From UBA11524 sp965646445 (GTDB lineage: Bacteria > Bacillota > Clostridia > Christensenellales > Aristaeellaceae), in the NCBI GenBank assembly GCA_965646445.1, contig CBFFZW010000031.1:1-45464 (forward strand): a DNA stretch of 45,464 nt, written 5' to 3'. How positions within the stretch are numbered: position 1 is the first letter of the stretch; each line of letters opens with the position of its first letter. The notes beneath the pieces are model-generated. The model saw only the letters and a list, made by a program, of their open reading frames with translations. It had not been told where the DNA came from and made no database searches. A program made the translations under genes and the position numbers. Below are positions 33,236-41,081 of the stretch, in pieces.

Positions 33236-34837
33236 ATGGTACGGGGAGAGAATACGCATGTTGATCTCGGCAATGTGACGCCGCTGCTTTTGCCCTGGAC
33301 GGCGGCTCCCTTCGGGCATCTTCGGCCGCCGCTGTCGGTGGAGGCCCTGCGCTTATCGGCGGAAGCCGCCAGCGCCACCTATGCCATGGCGGTGGATCGT
33401 TGGATGGAGGCGGGCTGGCGGGATGTGACCATCCAGGTGAACGGCGAGCTCACCGGCGCGCTGGAGCCGGGCAGCGTGGCCACGCAATGGAAGCTGCACC
33501 GGGTGCGCTCGCGTCTGCGCCAGCGCGGCCCCATCGGCCAGGTGGTGGGCGCCCTCCGCCAGATGGACAGGAAGGATACCGGCAAGGTGCTGGTGATGAT
33601 CCACCCCGCGCCGGAGGGGCGCTATGTGGTGGCCATCAGCTTCATGGGGACAGGCAGCCAGTTTTACGACTGGTTTTCCAACTTCCGCATGGCCAGCGAG
33701 GGCGGGATGCACCGGGGCTTTCTTCAATTGGCCCGGCAGTTTGAGCGCAACGAGGAGGCCATCCTCTTCCCGGAAACGGCCAGACAGCTGGGCGTGGAGC
33801 GGCTGTCCCTGCGGCAGATCCTGCAGGAGGCGCGCCATCCGGGGAGCCGCTTTACCGTGTGGCTGTCCGGCCACAGCCAGGGCGGCGCGCTGATGCAGGT
33901 TTACGCCCACCATAAATTGACGGAGGACAGCGTGCTGGCGGCGAACCTGCTGGGATACGGCTTTGCCTCGCCCTCCGTGGCCACGGGTACGGCGGTGGAC
34001 GACCCCGCCGCTTATCCCCTGTACCACGTCTTCAACAGCGACGACGTGGTGCCCCGCATGGGCGCGATGGTGCATCTGGGCATGTGCCTGACCTATCCCG
34101 CCGGGGAAGCCATCGCGGCCCGGTGCTATGACTGGCCGCAGAATGCCGTGTCCCAGCGGGCCAGGGAGCTGGTCAGTCCCCTGGTGGAGCGGATGACGGA
34201 TACCCCCGCCTGCATGGAGAGCATGATGGCCTTCCTCAGCATCCTGGCGGAGCGCACATCGGAGGAATTGCTGGAGGTTCTGAGTCTGCTGGATGTTCAC
34301 ATCCCCATGAAGCGGCTGATGACGGCGGCGGATTCCCGGCTGGACAGCCTGATGCGTTTTACGGCGCGGCACATCGGGGCGGCGTACCGCTCGGTGACGG
34401 GCCGGGAGATGGATCATGCCCGGGTTGCGGCCATGACGGATGAAATGTTCCTGCTGGTGGCCAGACTGGGGCTGAAGACCTTTGCCGCCGCCCTGCGGGA
34501 GCTGATGGCCTATCCCCACAGCATCCACGGCAGGCGCGGGCAGTCTGTCGGCGCGTACATCTATATTGTGCTGGAGGGCGTGGAAGCGCTGGTGCCGTCC
34601 GTGTGGGTCAGCGGCCCGATACCCACGCGGATGGAGGCCGGCCGCAAGCTGCTCACGGGCAGCCCGGGAGACGCCCTGATAAACCGCAGGCGGGAAACGG
34701 CTCCGCGCCGTCTGCCCCATCCGCCCAAGCGACCCCGGGCGCCCCGGCGCAGGGATACGCGCCATCGCACGCCCACGCTTTTGCCAGAGGGCGCGCGGCC
34801 CGAGACACGGCTTCAGCGGGAGGTACGGCAGGGATGA
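33236..34837 (+). CDS. Class 3 lipase-like alpha/beta hydrolase
   Basis: 533 residues. The nucleophile elbow FTVWLSGHSQGGALMQVYAHH (about residues 207-226) has G-H-S-Q-G, and the preceding VVAISFMGTGSQFYDWFSNF carries the oxyanion strand of class 3 lipases. Asp (VFNSDDVVPRMG) and a His further on would complete the triad. No signal peptide is seen, so it is probably cytoplasmic. Residues after about 480 form an Arg/Pro-rich, probably disordered tail. The ATG at 33236 has AGGAG 8 bases upstream. It overlaps the next gene by ATGA. The substrate is unknown. Confidence 0.78.
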   Translation: MVRGENTHVDLGNVTPLLLPWTAAPFGHLRPPLSVEALRLSAEAASATYAMAVDRWMEAGWRDVTIQVNGELTGALEPGSVATQWKLHRVRSRLRQRGPIGQVVGALRQMDRKDTGKVLVMIHPAPEGRYVVAISFMGTGSQFYDWFSNFRMASEGGMHRGFLQLARQFERNEEAILFPETARQLGVERLSLRQILQEARHPGSRFTVWLSGHSQGGALMQVYAHHKLTEDSVLAANLLGYGFASPSVATGTAVDDPAAYPLYHVFNSDDVVPRMGAMVHLGMCLTYPAGEAIAARCYDWPQNAVSQRARELVSPLVERMTDTPACMESMMAFLSILAERTSEELLEVLSLLDVHIPMKRLMTAADSRLDSLMRFTARHIGAAYRSVTGREMDHARVAAMTDEMFLLVARLGLKTFAAALRELMAYPHSIHGRRGQSVGAYIYIVLEGVEALVPSVWVSGPIPTRMEAGRKLLTGSPGDALINRRRETAPRRLPHPPKRPRAPRRRDTRHRTPTLLPEGARPETRLQREVRQG

Positions 34838-35106
34838 CGGAGCAGGTGCTGATGCTGGCCATTGTGGCCATGAACGTGCTGGCCTTTACCCTGATGGGGG
34901 AGGACAAGCGCAGGGCCAGGCGGGGACAGCGGCGCATCCCAGAGCGGACGCTGCTGACGGCGTCGGCGCTCTTTGGCGCTCTGGGCGGCTGGCTGGGTAT
35001 GCGGGTGTTCCGCCACAAGACGCGGCATGGCGTTTTCCGTTGGGGCCTGCCCGCGATGCTGGCCGTCCAGGCGGGCATACTGCTCTGGCTGGGCTTGATG
35101 CAATAG
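34834..35106 (+). CDS. DUF1294 membrane protein
   Basis: 90 residues with two or three membrane spans. The signature of the family is MGEDKRRARRGQRRIPERTLL followed by GALGGWLGMRVFRHKTRH. No function is known. Its ATG overlaps the lipase stop (ATGA) and it ends 15 bases before rarA, so it is cotranscribed. Confidence 0.88.
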   Translation: MTEQVLMLAIVAMNVLAFTLMGEDKRRARRGQRRIPERTLLTASALFGALGGWLGMRVFRHKTRHGVFRWGLPAMLAVQAGILLWLGLMQ

Positions 35107-35121
35107 AAAGGATGCGGCGCT

Positions 35122-36438
35122 GTGCCGGATACAACCATGACGGATTTGTTCAATCAGGAAAACACGCCCCTGGCGGATCGGATGCGGCCCCGGACGCTGA
35201 AGGAATTCATCGGTCAGGGGCATATCGTGGGCCCCGGTCGGCTGCTGCGCCGGGCCATCGAGGCAGATCGCCTGACCTCCTCCATCTTTTTCGGCCCGCC
35301 CGGCTGCGGCAAGACCACCCTGGCCTCCATCATTGCCAGGGCGACCAAAGCCAGCTTCGTGCAGCTGAACGCCGTCACCAGCGGCGTGGCGGATGTGCGC
35401 GAGGTGCTCAAGGCCGCCCAGGAGCGCCTGAGCCTCTACGGTCAGCCCACCTACCTGCTGCTGGATGAGTGCCATCGCTGGAGCAAGGCCCAGAGCGACA
35501 GCATTCTGCCGGCCATCGAGCGGGGAACCATCCGCTTCATCGGCTCGACGACGGAGAACCCCATGGTGGCCATGACCCCCGCCATCGTCAGCCGGTGCCG
35601 GGTGTTCCAGTTCCAGCCCCTGCGGGAGGAGGACGTGATGCTGGCCATGCGCCGGGCGCTGACGGACAGGGAGCGGGGCTATGGCAGCTTGAAGGTTGAG
35701 GCGGAGGAGGAGGCCCTGCGCCACATTGCCCGGATTGCCGGGGGAGACACGCGGGCGGCTCTGGGCGCCATCGAGCTGGCGGTGCTGACCACCCCCGCCG
35801 ACGCGGACGGTGTCATCCGCATCACCATGGCGGTGGCGGAGGAGAGCATTCAGAAGCCCATGATCCGCTGCGACGAGAGCCTGTATTACGACATGCTCAG
35901 CGCCTTCTGCAAATCCCTGCGCGGCTCGGACAGCAACGCGGCGCTGGCCTGGTATGCCCGCCTGACCTACGCCGGGGTGGATCCGCGGATGATCGTCCGC
36001 CGGATCATTGCCCATGCCAGCGAGGATGTGGGGTTGGCCAATCCCATCGCCATGCTGCAGGCCGCCGCGGCCGCTCAGGATCTGGAAACCGTGGGCATGC
36101 CCGAGGCCCGGCTGCCCATCGCTCAGGCCATCATCGCGGTGTGTGAAAGCCCCAAGTCCAACAGCGTGTCCGTGGCGGTGGACGCCGCCATGGCCGACGC
36201 GGAGAAGGGCGGCTACGGCTCCGTGCCCGTTCATCTGCGGGATACCCATTACAGCGGTCATCAGCGGATCGGCAGCGGTGACGGCTATCGGTATCCCCAC
36301 GATTTCCCGGGGCATTGGGTGCGCCAGCAGTACATGCCCGAGGAGTTGAAGGGACGGGTGTACTATCAGCCCAGCGATATGGGGCATGAGGCGACCATCC
36401 AGAAAAATCATCAGGTGAGAGAGGGGCGGAAGCCATGA
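35122..36438 (+). CDS. rarA: Replication-associated recombination protein A (RarA/MgsA)
   Basis: 438 residues, a AAA+ clamp-loader-like ATPase. PLADRMRPRTLKEFIGQGHIVG leads; Walker A is FFGPPGCGKTT (about 53-63), Walker B is LLLDECHRW, sensor 1 is IGSTTENP, and the arginine-finger/sensor 2 region includes GGDTRAAL. The C-terminal tetramer domain has MIRCDESLYYDMLSAFCKSLRGSD. RarA acts at stalled forks with SSB. GTG 35122 has AAAGGA 10 bases upstream; ATG 35137 is the alternative. It overlaps the kinase gene by ATGA. Confidence 0.96.
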   Translation: MPDTTMTDLFNQENTPLADRMRPRTLKEFIGQGHIVGPGRLLRRAIEADRLTSSIFFGPPGCGKTTLASIIARATKASFVQLNAVTSGVADVREVLKAAQERLSLYGQPTYLLLDECHRWSKAQSDSILPAIERGTIRFIGSTTENPMVAMTPAIVSRCRVFQFQPLREEDVMLAMRRALTDRERGYGSLKVEAEEEALRHIARIAGGDTRAALGAIELAVLTTPADADGVIRITMAVAEESIQKPMIRCDESLYYDMLSAFCKSLRGSDSNAALAWYARLTYAGVDPRMIVRRIIAHASEDVGLANPIAMLQAAAAAQDLETVGMPEARLPIAQAIIAVCESPKSNSVSVAVDAAMADAEKGGYGSVPVHLRDTHYSGHQRIGSGDGYRYPHDFPGHWVRQQYMPEELKGRVYYQPSDMGHEATIQKNHQVREGRKP

Positions 36439-37340
36439 GGGTACGCGGCATCCAGGAGCGCAACGTGAACGTGCGCAAGGCCTCGGTCTTCGCGGTGGTC
36501 ATCAACGCGCTGCAAATTGTCATGGTGCTGGTCTGCGCCATGTACCTGATGATCGGGCCTGTTCGGCCGGAGGAGCTGACCCTGGTACGGTATGTGGCCG
36601 TGATTGCCACGGTGGTGGTGATCTGGGGCGCGGTGGTGGACATCCGCGAGGCCCTGTCCACCCGCAAGCTGCTGGGCCAGCTGGACGATATGGACGATAC
36701 CATCGAGGCCATGGAAAGCCTGAACAATACCCTGCGCTCCCAGCGGCACGACTTCCTGAACCATCTGCAGGTGGTGTACAGCCTGATGGAGATGGAGGAA
36801 TACCAGGAGGCCAATGCCTACATTGAGAAGGTGTACGGCAGCATCACCGCCGTCAGCAAGGCCATGAAGACGGCGAATCCCGCCATCAACGCGCTGATCC
36901 AGGTGAAGCTGGCGGCCTGCGAGAAGGCAGGGATTCAGGTGGCGCTGAACATTCAGTCCGCGTGGAAAAACCTGCCTATTCCCGGATGGGAGATGTGCAA
37001 GGTGCTTTCCAACCTGCTGGACAACGCCATTGACGCCCTGGAGGAGGTGGAGCCCGCCCAGCGGCGGCTTCGCCTGACGCTGACGGAGGATCTGAAGTCG
37101 TTCCGGTTTGCCGTGGCCAATTCGGGGCCGATGATTCCCCTGAAGAGCCGGGAGAGCATCTTCCAGCCGGGTATTACCACCAAGGTGACGGGGCACGGCA
37201 TGGGCCTGTACATTGTGCGGAAGGTGCTCCAGGATCGCGGCGGCGATGTGAATGTCAGCAGCGACACGGATGAGACGGAGTTCAGCGGCTATGTGCCCAA
37301 GGAAATCACGCCCCTGGAAAAGGACGGGGCGACGGCCTGA
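36435..37340 (+). CDS. Spo0B/DcuS-type sensor histidine kinase, orphan
   Basis: 301 residues. Two membrane spans (about 18-37 and 50-68) with almost no outside loop. The dimerisation helix has the phospho-acceptor in SQRHDFLNHLQVVYSLMEM (about 99-117), typical of SpoOB_a kinases. The GHKL ATPase follows: N box NLLDNAIDALEE, IFQPGITTK, and the G box GHGMGLYIVRKVL. The missing sensor loop implies sensing in the membrane or through a partner. No response regulator lies next to it. It is translationally coupled to rarA, an unusual pairing. Confidence 0.88.
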   Translation: MRVRGIQERNVNVRKASVFAVVINALQIVMVLVCAMYLMIGPVRPEELTLVRYVAVIATVVVIWGAVVDIREALSTRKLLGQLDDMDDTIEAMESLNNTLRSQRHDFLNHLQVVYSLMEMEEYQEANAYIEKVYGSITAVSKAMKTANPAINALIQVKLAACEKAGIQVALNIQSAWKNLPIPGWEMCKVLSNLLDNAIDALEEVEPAQRRLRLTLTEDLKSFRFAVANSGPMIPLKSRESIFQPGITTKVTGHGMGLYIVRKVLQDRGGDVNVSSDTDETEFSGYVPKEITPLEKDGATA

Positions 37341-37356
37341 ACGTCATGGATGTTGG

Positions 37357-37391
37357 AGAGCGGTTCCTCGAAGCGGGGGCCGCTCTTTTTG
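37357..37391 (+). terminator. Intrinsic terminator after the histidine kinase
   Basis: AGAGCGG (37357-37363) pairs with CCGCTCT (37380-37386), followed by TTTTT. It closes the long + strand unit. Confidence 0.8.
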
Positions 37392-37458
37392 CAGCTCCGG
37401 GCCTACCGGGGAGATTGGTTGCAGGCCGCGTGCGTTGCTTTGCGGCTGTGTACAGCGC

Positions 37459-37689
37459 TGTGCATAACTTGTGCGTAGGCTGTGGGTGGGAAACCGACAT
37501 GGGACTGTGGAGAAGTTGGTGATAAAATCGAACAAAAACCGACCGAAGTACAAGATTAAACGGACTGATTGCGACCGTTTTCATCAAAATGGTTGTTCCA
37601 ACCAAAAAGAAGAAAAAGTTATCCACAGCTTTCAAGCATGAACAGAATGACTATCCACAATTTCCACAGGTTATCCACAGATATTCACA
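37459..37689. other. Cluster of DnaA boxes (oriC-like)
   Basis: Exact matches to TTATNCACA: minus strand 37459-37467 (TTATGCACA), plus strand 37619-37627 and 37671-37679 (both TTATCCACA). One-mismatch boxes: minus 37506-37514 (TTCTCCACA), plus 37651-37659 (CTATCCACA), plus 37681-37689 (ATATTCACA). The right-hand group is closely spaced. The arrangement resembles an origin or a DnaA-binding control region. No dnaA or dnaN is in the window. Confidence 0.75.
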
Positions 37690-37750
37690 GGCTCATGCGA
37701 CAAAACCGACCAGAGTCGGTGGACGAAAACAAAAAGAGGCCGGAAGGACG

Positions 37751-37781
37751 TAAAAACGGATGGCCCTTCTGAGCCATCCGT
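37751..37781 (-). terminator. Intrinsic terminator of the DUF1292 gene
   Basis: On the minus strand ACGGATGGC pairs perfectly with GCCATCCGT across 8 bases and runs into TTTTTA. It lies 36 bases after the stop. Confidence 0.85.
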
Positions 37782-37817
37782 GCGGAACCTATTCACTTGT
37801 GGGGTAGCGGCTTGTTG

Positions 37818-38192
37818 TTACTCCTCGTCCAGGTCGTCGTCATTGAGATGGGTGGAGGCAATTTCCATCAGTTTGGCCTCAAGTGCCTGATCTTCCACGG
37901 GAATGAACTCTTCCAGCTCTTCACCGTTCTCGTCGGTGATCGTGTTCACCTTCATTACATAACAGGTGATCTCTTCAGCTTCGTCAGTTTCATCATCGTG
38001 GGCGCACGCAGCATCCGTCTCGCCGCTGTCTTCGTCAACCGAGTCTGCCAGAATGGCGTATTCCTCGCCATTGTAGAAGAAATAGTCAATGACTTCCAGG
38101 AGGATCGTGTTGCCCTCGTCGTCGGACATCTCGATGAGATCCCGCTCGAAGGCGTCCTCCTGCTGGGGTTGGTCTTCATTGGACTCGTACAA
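37818..38192 (-). CDS. DUF1292 acidic protein
   Basis: About 124 residues, strongly acidic. The DUF1292 core reads MSDDEGNTILLEVIDYFFYNGEEYAIL, and a second beta part has CYVMKVNTITDENGEELEEFIPVED. Members are small cytoplasmic proteins of Firmicutes, usually near ruvX (yrrK) and of unknown role. The start is uncertain: TTG 38192 has AAGGGG about 8 bases upstream, while GTG 38201 overlaps that site. The open frame extends to 38315, but that part covers the promoter. Confidence 0.85.
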   Translation of the reverse strand: MYESNEDQPQQEDAFERDLIEMSDDEGNTILLEVIDYFFYNGEEYAILADSVDEDSGETDAACAHDDETDEAEEITCYVMKVNTITDENGEELEEFIPVEDQALEAKLMEIASTHLNDDDLDEE

Positions 38193-38286
38193 TGGAATCA
38201 CCCCTTTCCATGCGTCGGGCACCGGTTCGGCTGGTCTTCTGCCGCGCTGTCTTTGGCGGCTTCCCGTCTTCCCTTGGTGCACCTTT

Positions 38287-38315
38287 ATTATACACGACCA
38301 TGGTACTTTTGGCAA
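38287..38315 (-). promoter_or_regulatory. DUF1292 gene promoter
   Basis: On the minus strand TTGCCA (38315-38310), a 17-base spacer and TATAAT (38292-38287). A good vegetative promoter, with about 90 bases of leader. Confidence 0.8.
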
Positions 38316-38365
38316 GTGTTTTGGCCAAAGTTTTTCATTTGACTTTTTTCCGCGCCTATGATACC

Positions 38366-38578
38366 CTATTGTTTAGGGGCTTTCTTTTGCAGCGGCTGCT
38401 TGGTGCCGTCGGGGCGCTGAATCACAACGCCCTTGAGGATGTCCTCCATGTTGGCGCGGAAGCCGTCCAGATACTCCCGGCGCAGGGCCGCCTGTTCGGC
38501 CATCTCCGCCTGGGTGAGGCCGACGGTCTTTTTCTTTCGGGCTAGCTCGTTGATGCGTTCAATCTTTTCATGCTCCAT
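38366..38578 (-). CDS. DUF896 protein (YnzC family)
   Basis: 70 residues. The pattern KIERINELARKKKTVGLTQAEMAEQAALRREYLDGFR is the whole YnzC/DUF896 domain, a short two-helix cytoplasmic protein; B. subtilis YnzC is LexA-controlled. The tail (VIQRPDGTKQPLQKK) is basic. GGAGGT lies about 7 bases before the ATG. The same frame is open to 38881, but that part is antisense to the GNAT gene. It is divergent from the GNAT gene with only 33 bases between starts. Confidence 0.92.
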   Translation of the reverse strand: MEHEKIERINELARKKKTVGLTQAEMAEQAALRREYLDGFRANMEDILKGVVIQRPDGTKQPLQKKAPKQ

Positions 38579-38611
38579 GGGAAATACCTCCTTCGGAAGG
38601 GTGACGGCGGG

Positions 38612-39055
38612 ATGATCGAGGGCAAGTGGTATGCGCCGGGCAGCGGCCTGGACGAGGTGCTGCCCATTCGTCAGGCGGTGCTGAATCGCGGCCGGGACGC
38701 CACGGACGCTCTGGCCTGGAATGTGGCCGTGCGCCAGTCGGGCGTAAGCTGCGCCACAGGGCGGCTGTGGTGGCAGGACGGGGCCTTTTGGCTGGGGGAG
38801 GTGGCGGTGCTGTCGGCATATCATCATCAGGGCCTGGGCGACCTGACCCTGCGGCTGCTGCTGTTCAAGGCCCAGAGCCATGCCGCGCAGATGATCCGCC
38901 TGACGTGTCCGCCTGACCTGACCGGCTTTTTCGCCCGCCTTGGCTTCGAGGCAGAGGCGGCGTCGGAAGGCGCGATGACCATGGCGCTGCCCGGCGACAG
39001 GCTCTGCCTGGATACCTGCCAGGGCTGCCGGAAGGACTGCCCCAACCGCCGCTGA
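38612..39055 (+). CDS. GNAT-family N-acetyltransferase with Cys-rich tail
   Basis: 147 residues. The acetyl-CoA region is LGEVAVLSAYHHQGLGDLTLRLLL (about 66-89), where the usual R/Q-x-x-G-x-G/A loop reads HHQGLG. A strand with FFARLGFEAE follows. The C-terminus CLDTCQGCRKDC holds four Cys in a C-x3-C-x2-C-x3-C pattern that could bind a metal. The ATG at 38612 follows GGCGGG; the longer frame from 38570 overlaps the DUF896 start. Its promoter must lie inside the DUF896 gene or in the 33-base gap. The substrate is unknown. Confidence 0.82.
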   Translation: MIEGKWYAPGSGLDEVLPIRQAVLNRGRDATDALAWNVAVRQSGVSCATGRLWWQDGAFWLGEVAVLSAYHHQGLGDLTLRLLLFKAQSHAAQMIRLTCPPDLTGFFARLGFEAEAASEGAMTMALPGDRLCLDTCQGCRKDCPNRR

Positions 39056-39060
39056 TGGCG

Positions 39061-40026
39061 TCAGGCGGCGCGTTCCGCCAGACGGCGGATGCGCAGGGCC
39101 GACACGGCCATGGCAATGACGCAGGCGGCCATGATGCCATAATCAAGCCATAGGTTTTCACTGGAATCAATGGCAAATTCCTGAATGATGCCCACGGCGA
39201 TGGCCGCGGCGAACAGCAGCCAGGTGATGAGTACCTGGCGCTTTTTTGTGCCGTCGCGGCGCGTCAGGCGGCGGCTCCACACACTCAGGGCCGCCACGGG
39301 CAGGATCACCGCGATGACCTGCTGAATCCGCACGAAATGAACCACCAGGTGGCCGTCGTCCCGCAGGCTTTCCAGCACCACCATGGCGCAGCCGTAGATG
39401 GTCAGGAAGATCAGCATTCCGTCCCCAAAGGGAATCTTGTCCCGACGCCACGTCATCCATACCGCAAGGCCGAGAAAGAGCAGCAGACACAGGGCGGTTT
39501 CGTCATTGTACACGGCGTGAACCGTGGCGCCGGTGACATCCTCCGCCGCGAAGAAGGACGATGCCGCCAGCCAGGGCGTGTCGATGGCGCGGCCCAGGCC
39601 CAGGGGGGTGCCGCGTTCCAGCTGGCGAAGCACCGCCGCGCCTAAAGGAAGCCCCAGGGCCAGACCGTCCTGCAGGGTACCGGGGGTCAGGCGGTGCAGG
39701 CGCTCGGTCAGCGCCCCGGCCAGAATCAGTCCCAGCAGCGCGCCGGTCATGGCATAGCCGCCGTCCCAGAAGCGCAGGGCAAAGCTCACGCTGCCCAGGG
39801 TGCGGGTGTAATAGGTGATGTTGGCCAGCACATACACCAGCCGCGCCGTCAGCCAGCAAAGCGGAATGCCCAGCGCGCACAGCGTGATGAACGGCCCGAA
39901 GCCGGTCCTGCGCTGCCAGCAGAGGAATCCAGCGCAGATCAGAACGATCAGCAGCGCCGCCGCCGCGCCCAATCCGTAGGGCGTCAGGGGAATGCGGCCG
40001 AAAAGATGGAAAACAGGCTCGGTCAT
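39061..40026 (-). CDS. Lgt-like polytopic membrane protein
   Basis: 321 residues with about eight or nine spans. The start resembles prolipoprotein diacylglyceryl transferase: LFGRIPLTPYGLGA, ARLVYVL, WDGGYAMTGALLG in the place of the Lgt GG-x-S-x-H-GG motif, and later VLESLRDDGHLV. The key active-site His of that motif is not there (GYAMTGA), so normal lipoprotein lipidation by this protein is doubtful. It is the last gene of a five-gene minus strand operon and starts 3 bases after the NAGPA gene. An Lgt paralogue with a changed job is the best reading. Confidence 0.65.
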   Translation of the reverse strand: MTEPVFHLFGRIPLTPYGLGAAAALLIVLICAGFLCWQRRTGFGPFITLCALGIPLCWLTARLVYVLANITYYTRTLGSVSFALRFWDGGYAMTGALLGLILAGALTERLHRLTPGTLQDGLALGLPLGAAVLRQLERGTPLGLGRAIDTPWLAASSFFAAEDVTGATVHAVYNDETALCLLLFLGLAVWMTWRRDKIPFGDGMLIFLTIYGCAMVVLESLRDDGHLVVHFVRIQQVIAVILPVAALSVWSRRLTRRDGTKKRQVLITWLLFAAAIAVGIIQEFAIDSSENLWLDYGIMAACVIAMAVSALRIRRLAERAA

Positions 40027-40029
40027 GGC

Positions 40030-40908
40030 TTACTCCTCGGCATCGTCCAGGCCGAAATCAACGGCGGTGGCGAAGTAGATGATGTCGGACACGGAGCGCT
40101 CCGCCTTGAAGGACTTCTGAGAGTAGTTTTCTTCCCCGAAGACCATGAGGGCGCTGTTGCCGCCGTCCAGGTTATAGGCCTGAACGCAGCCCTGCTCCAG
40201 CATAAACTGGGCCAGCTCGCTCACCCGGCAGCCCTTCGAGTCGGCGGCGTCCCGGCCGTCCACCACCACCAGCACATATTCGAGGGGGCCCACCTGGCCG
40301 ATGGCGCAGCGGGGCTCGTGGCCCTCGATGTTGTACTTGTACTTCTCGGGCATCTCCTGCAATTCGCCGTCCACCACCAGCGCGGGGCCGAAGTTGAACA
40401 CGTTCACCAGCTGAATGCCGGAGTCCATCACGGCCTTGAGGGCCTCGGGGTCGGAGCCCTTGACGATGTGGAAGTCGCCCTTCTCGTCGATGATGAGCAT
40501 ATCGTGGCCCTTGCGGGGCTTCTTGCGGTAGGTTTCGCCCTGGCGGACGACGAAGCCACCCTCCTCGTTGCCGAAAAAATCGCCGCCGATGGCGATGACG
40601 GCGTTGTTGTTCCTGGCGATGGTGGAGACCTTGTTGGTCGTCTTGATGCCGAAGGGCGCGGCCAGGGCGGTGCGCAGCTGGGAGGCGTCGGCGATCCTGA
40701 CTCGGGCCACGTTGTAGCGGGCGTCATCCACCCAGACACGCTCCATGGTCACGGTGATGCTCGCGTCCTGATAGCCGTCCTCGGTGAACAGGGCCGGGTC
40801 GGCGGCATGGCCTGGGGTGAAGTCGATGGGCAGGGCGGCCGGGGCCTCCGCCAGGGCGGCGGGGCACAGCAGAAGCAGCGCTGTCAGCAGCGCGAACAGC
40901 TTGCGCAT
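40030..40908 (-). CDS. Secreted phosphodiester glycosidase family protein (NAGPA domain)
   Basis: 292 residues. A signal peptide (residues 1-21, MRKLFALLTALLLLCPAALA) is followed by a NAGPA domain: IAIGGDFFGNEEGG, VNVFNFGPALVVDG, EPRCAIGQVG, LVVVDGRDA and YNLDGGNSALMVF. The family includes the human uncovering enzyme and bacterial proteins that remove N-acetylglucosamine-type groups from phosphodiesters, also found in wall and teichoic-acid processing. No wall anchor is visible. It lies 17 bases after the 51-aa gene. GGAGGA-type sequence precedes the ATG. Confidence 0.9.
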   Translation of the reverse strand: MRKLFALLTALLLLCPAALAEAPAALPIDFTPGHAADPALFTEDGYQDASITVTMERVWVDDARYNVARVRIADASQLRTALAAPFGIKTTNKVSTIARNNNAVIAIGGDFFGNEEGGFVVRQGETYRKKPRKGHDMLIIDEKGDFHIVKGSDPEALKAVMDSGIQLVNVFNFGPALVVDGELQEMPEKYKYNIEGHEPRCAIGQVGPLEYVLVVVDGRDAADSKGCRVSELAQFMLEQGCVQAYNLDGGNSALMVFGEENYSQKSFKAERSVSDIIYFATAVDFGLDDAEE

Positions 40909-40925
40909 GGGAGAAATCCTCCTTG

Positions 40926-41081
40926 TCAGTCGTTGAAGAGGAACGCGTACTCGTCATCCTCGGAAGGGGCCTGCTCCAGGTAGCTGTCCTGGGCGGCCTG
41001 GGTGATGACGGGGGAGGGAACCGCTGCGGCGAAGGCCAGCAGCAGCAGGCAGGAGAGCAGCGTCAGCAAAACGTTTTTCAT
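40926..41081 (-). CDS. Small exported peptide
   Basis: 51 residues: MKNVLLTLLSCLLLLAFAAAVPSPVI, an export signal or single membrane span, then a short acidic tail ending APSEDDEYAFLFND. The start overlaps the glycosyltransferase stop as ATGA, so it is translated as part of the operon. The mature part would be about 25-30 residues. No homologue is recognised. It could be a small membrane subunit of the neighbouring envelope enzymes. Confidence 0.7.
   Translation of the reverse strand: MKNVLLTLLSCLLLLAFAAAVPSPVITQAAQDSYLEQAPSEDDEYAFLFND

Larger units (their letters stand above)
37341..37817. other. 477-base region between convergent genes, with DnaA boxes
   Basis: No gene. It contains the kinase terminator, the DnaA-box cluster, an AT-richer middle (about 37530-37620), hairpins TGGTTG-TTC-CAACCA (37590-37604) and ACCGAC-CAGA-GTCGGT (37705-37720), and the DUF1292 terminator. 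Confidence 0.8.

Noticed and set aside
37459..37689. Calling the DnaA-box cluster the chromosomal oriC outright
   Set aside because: No dnaA/dnaN nearby and the gene directions converge on the site, with the rplKA unit heading towards it; kept as a finding instead.
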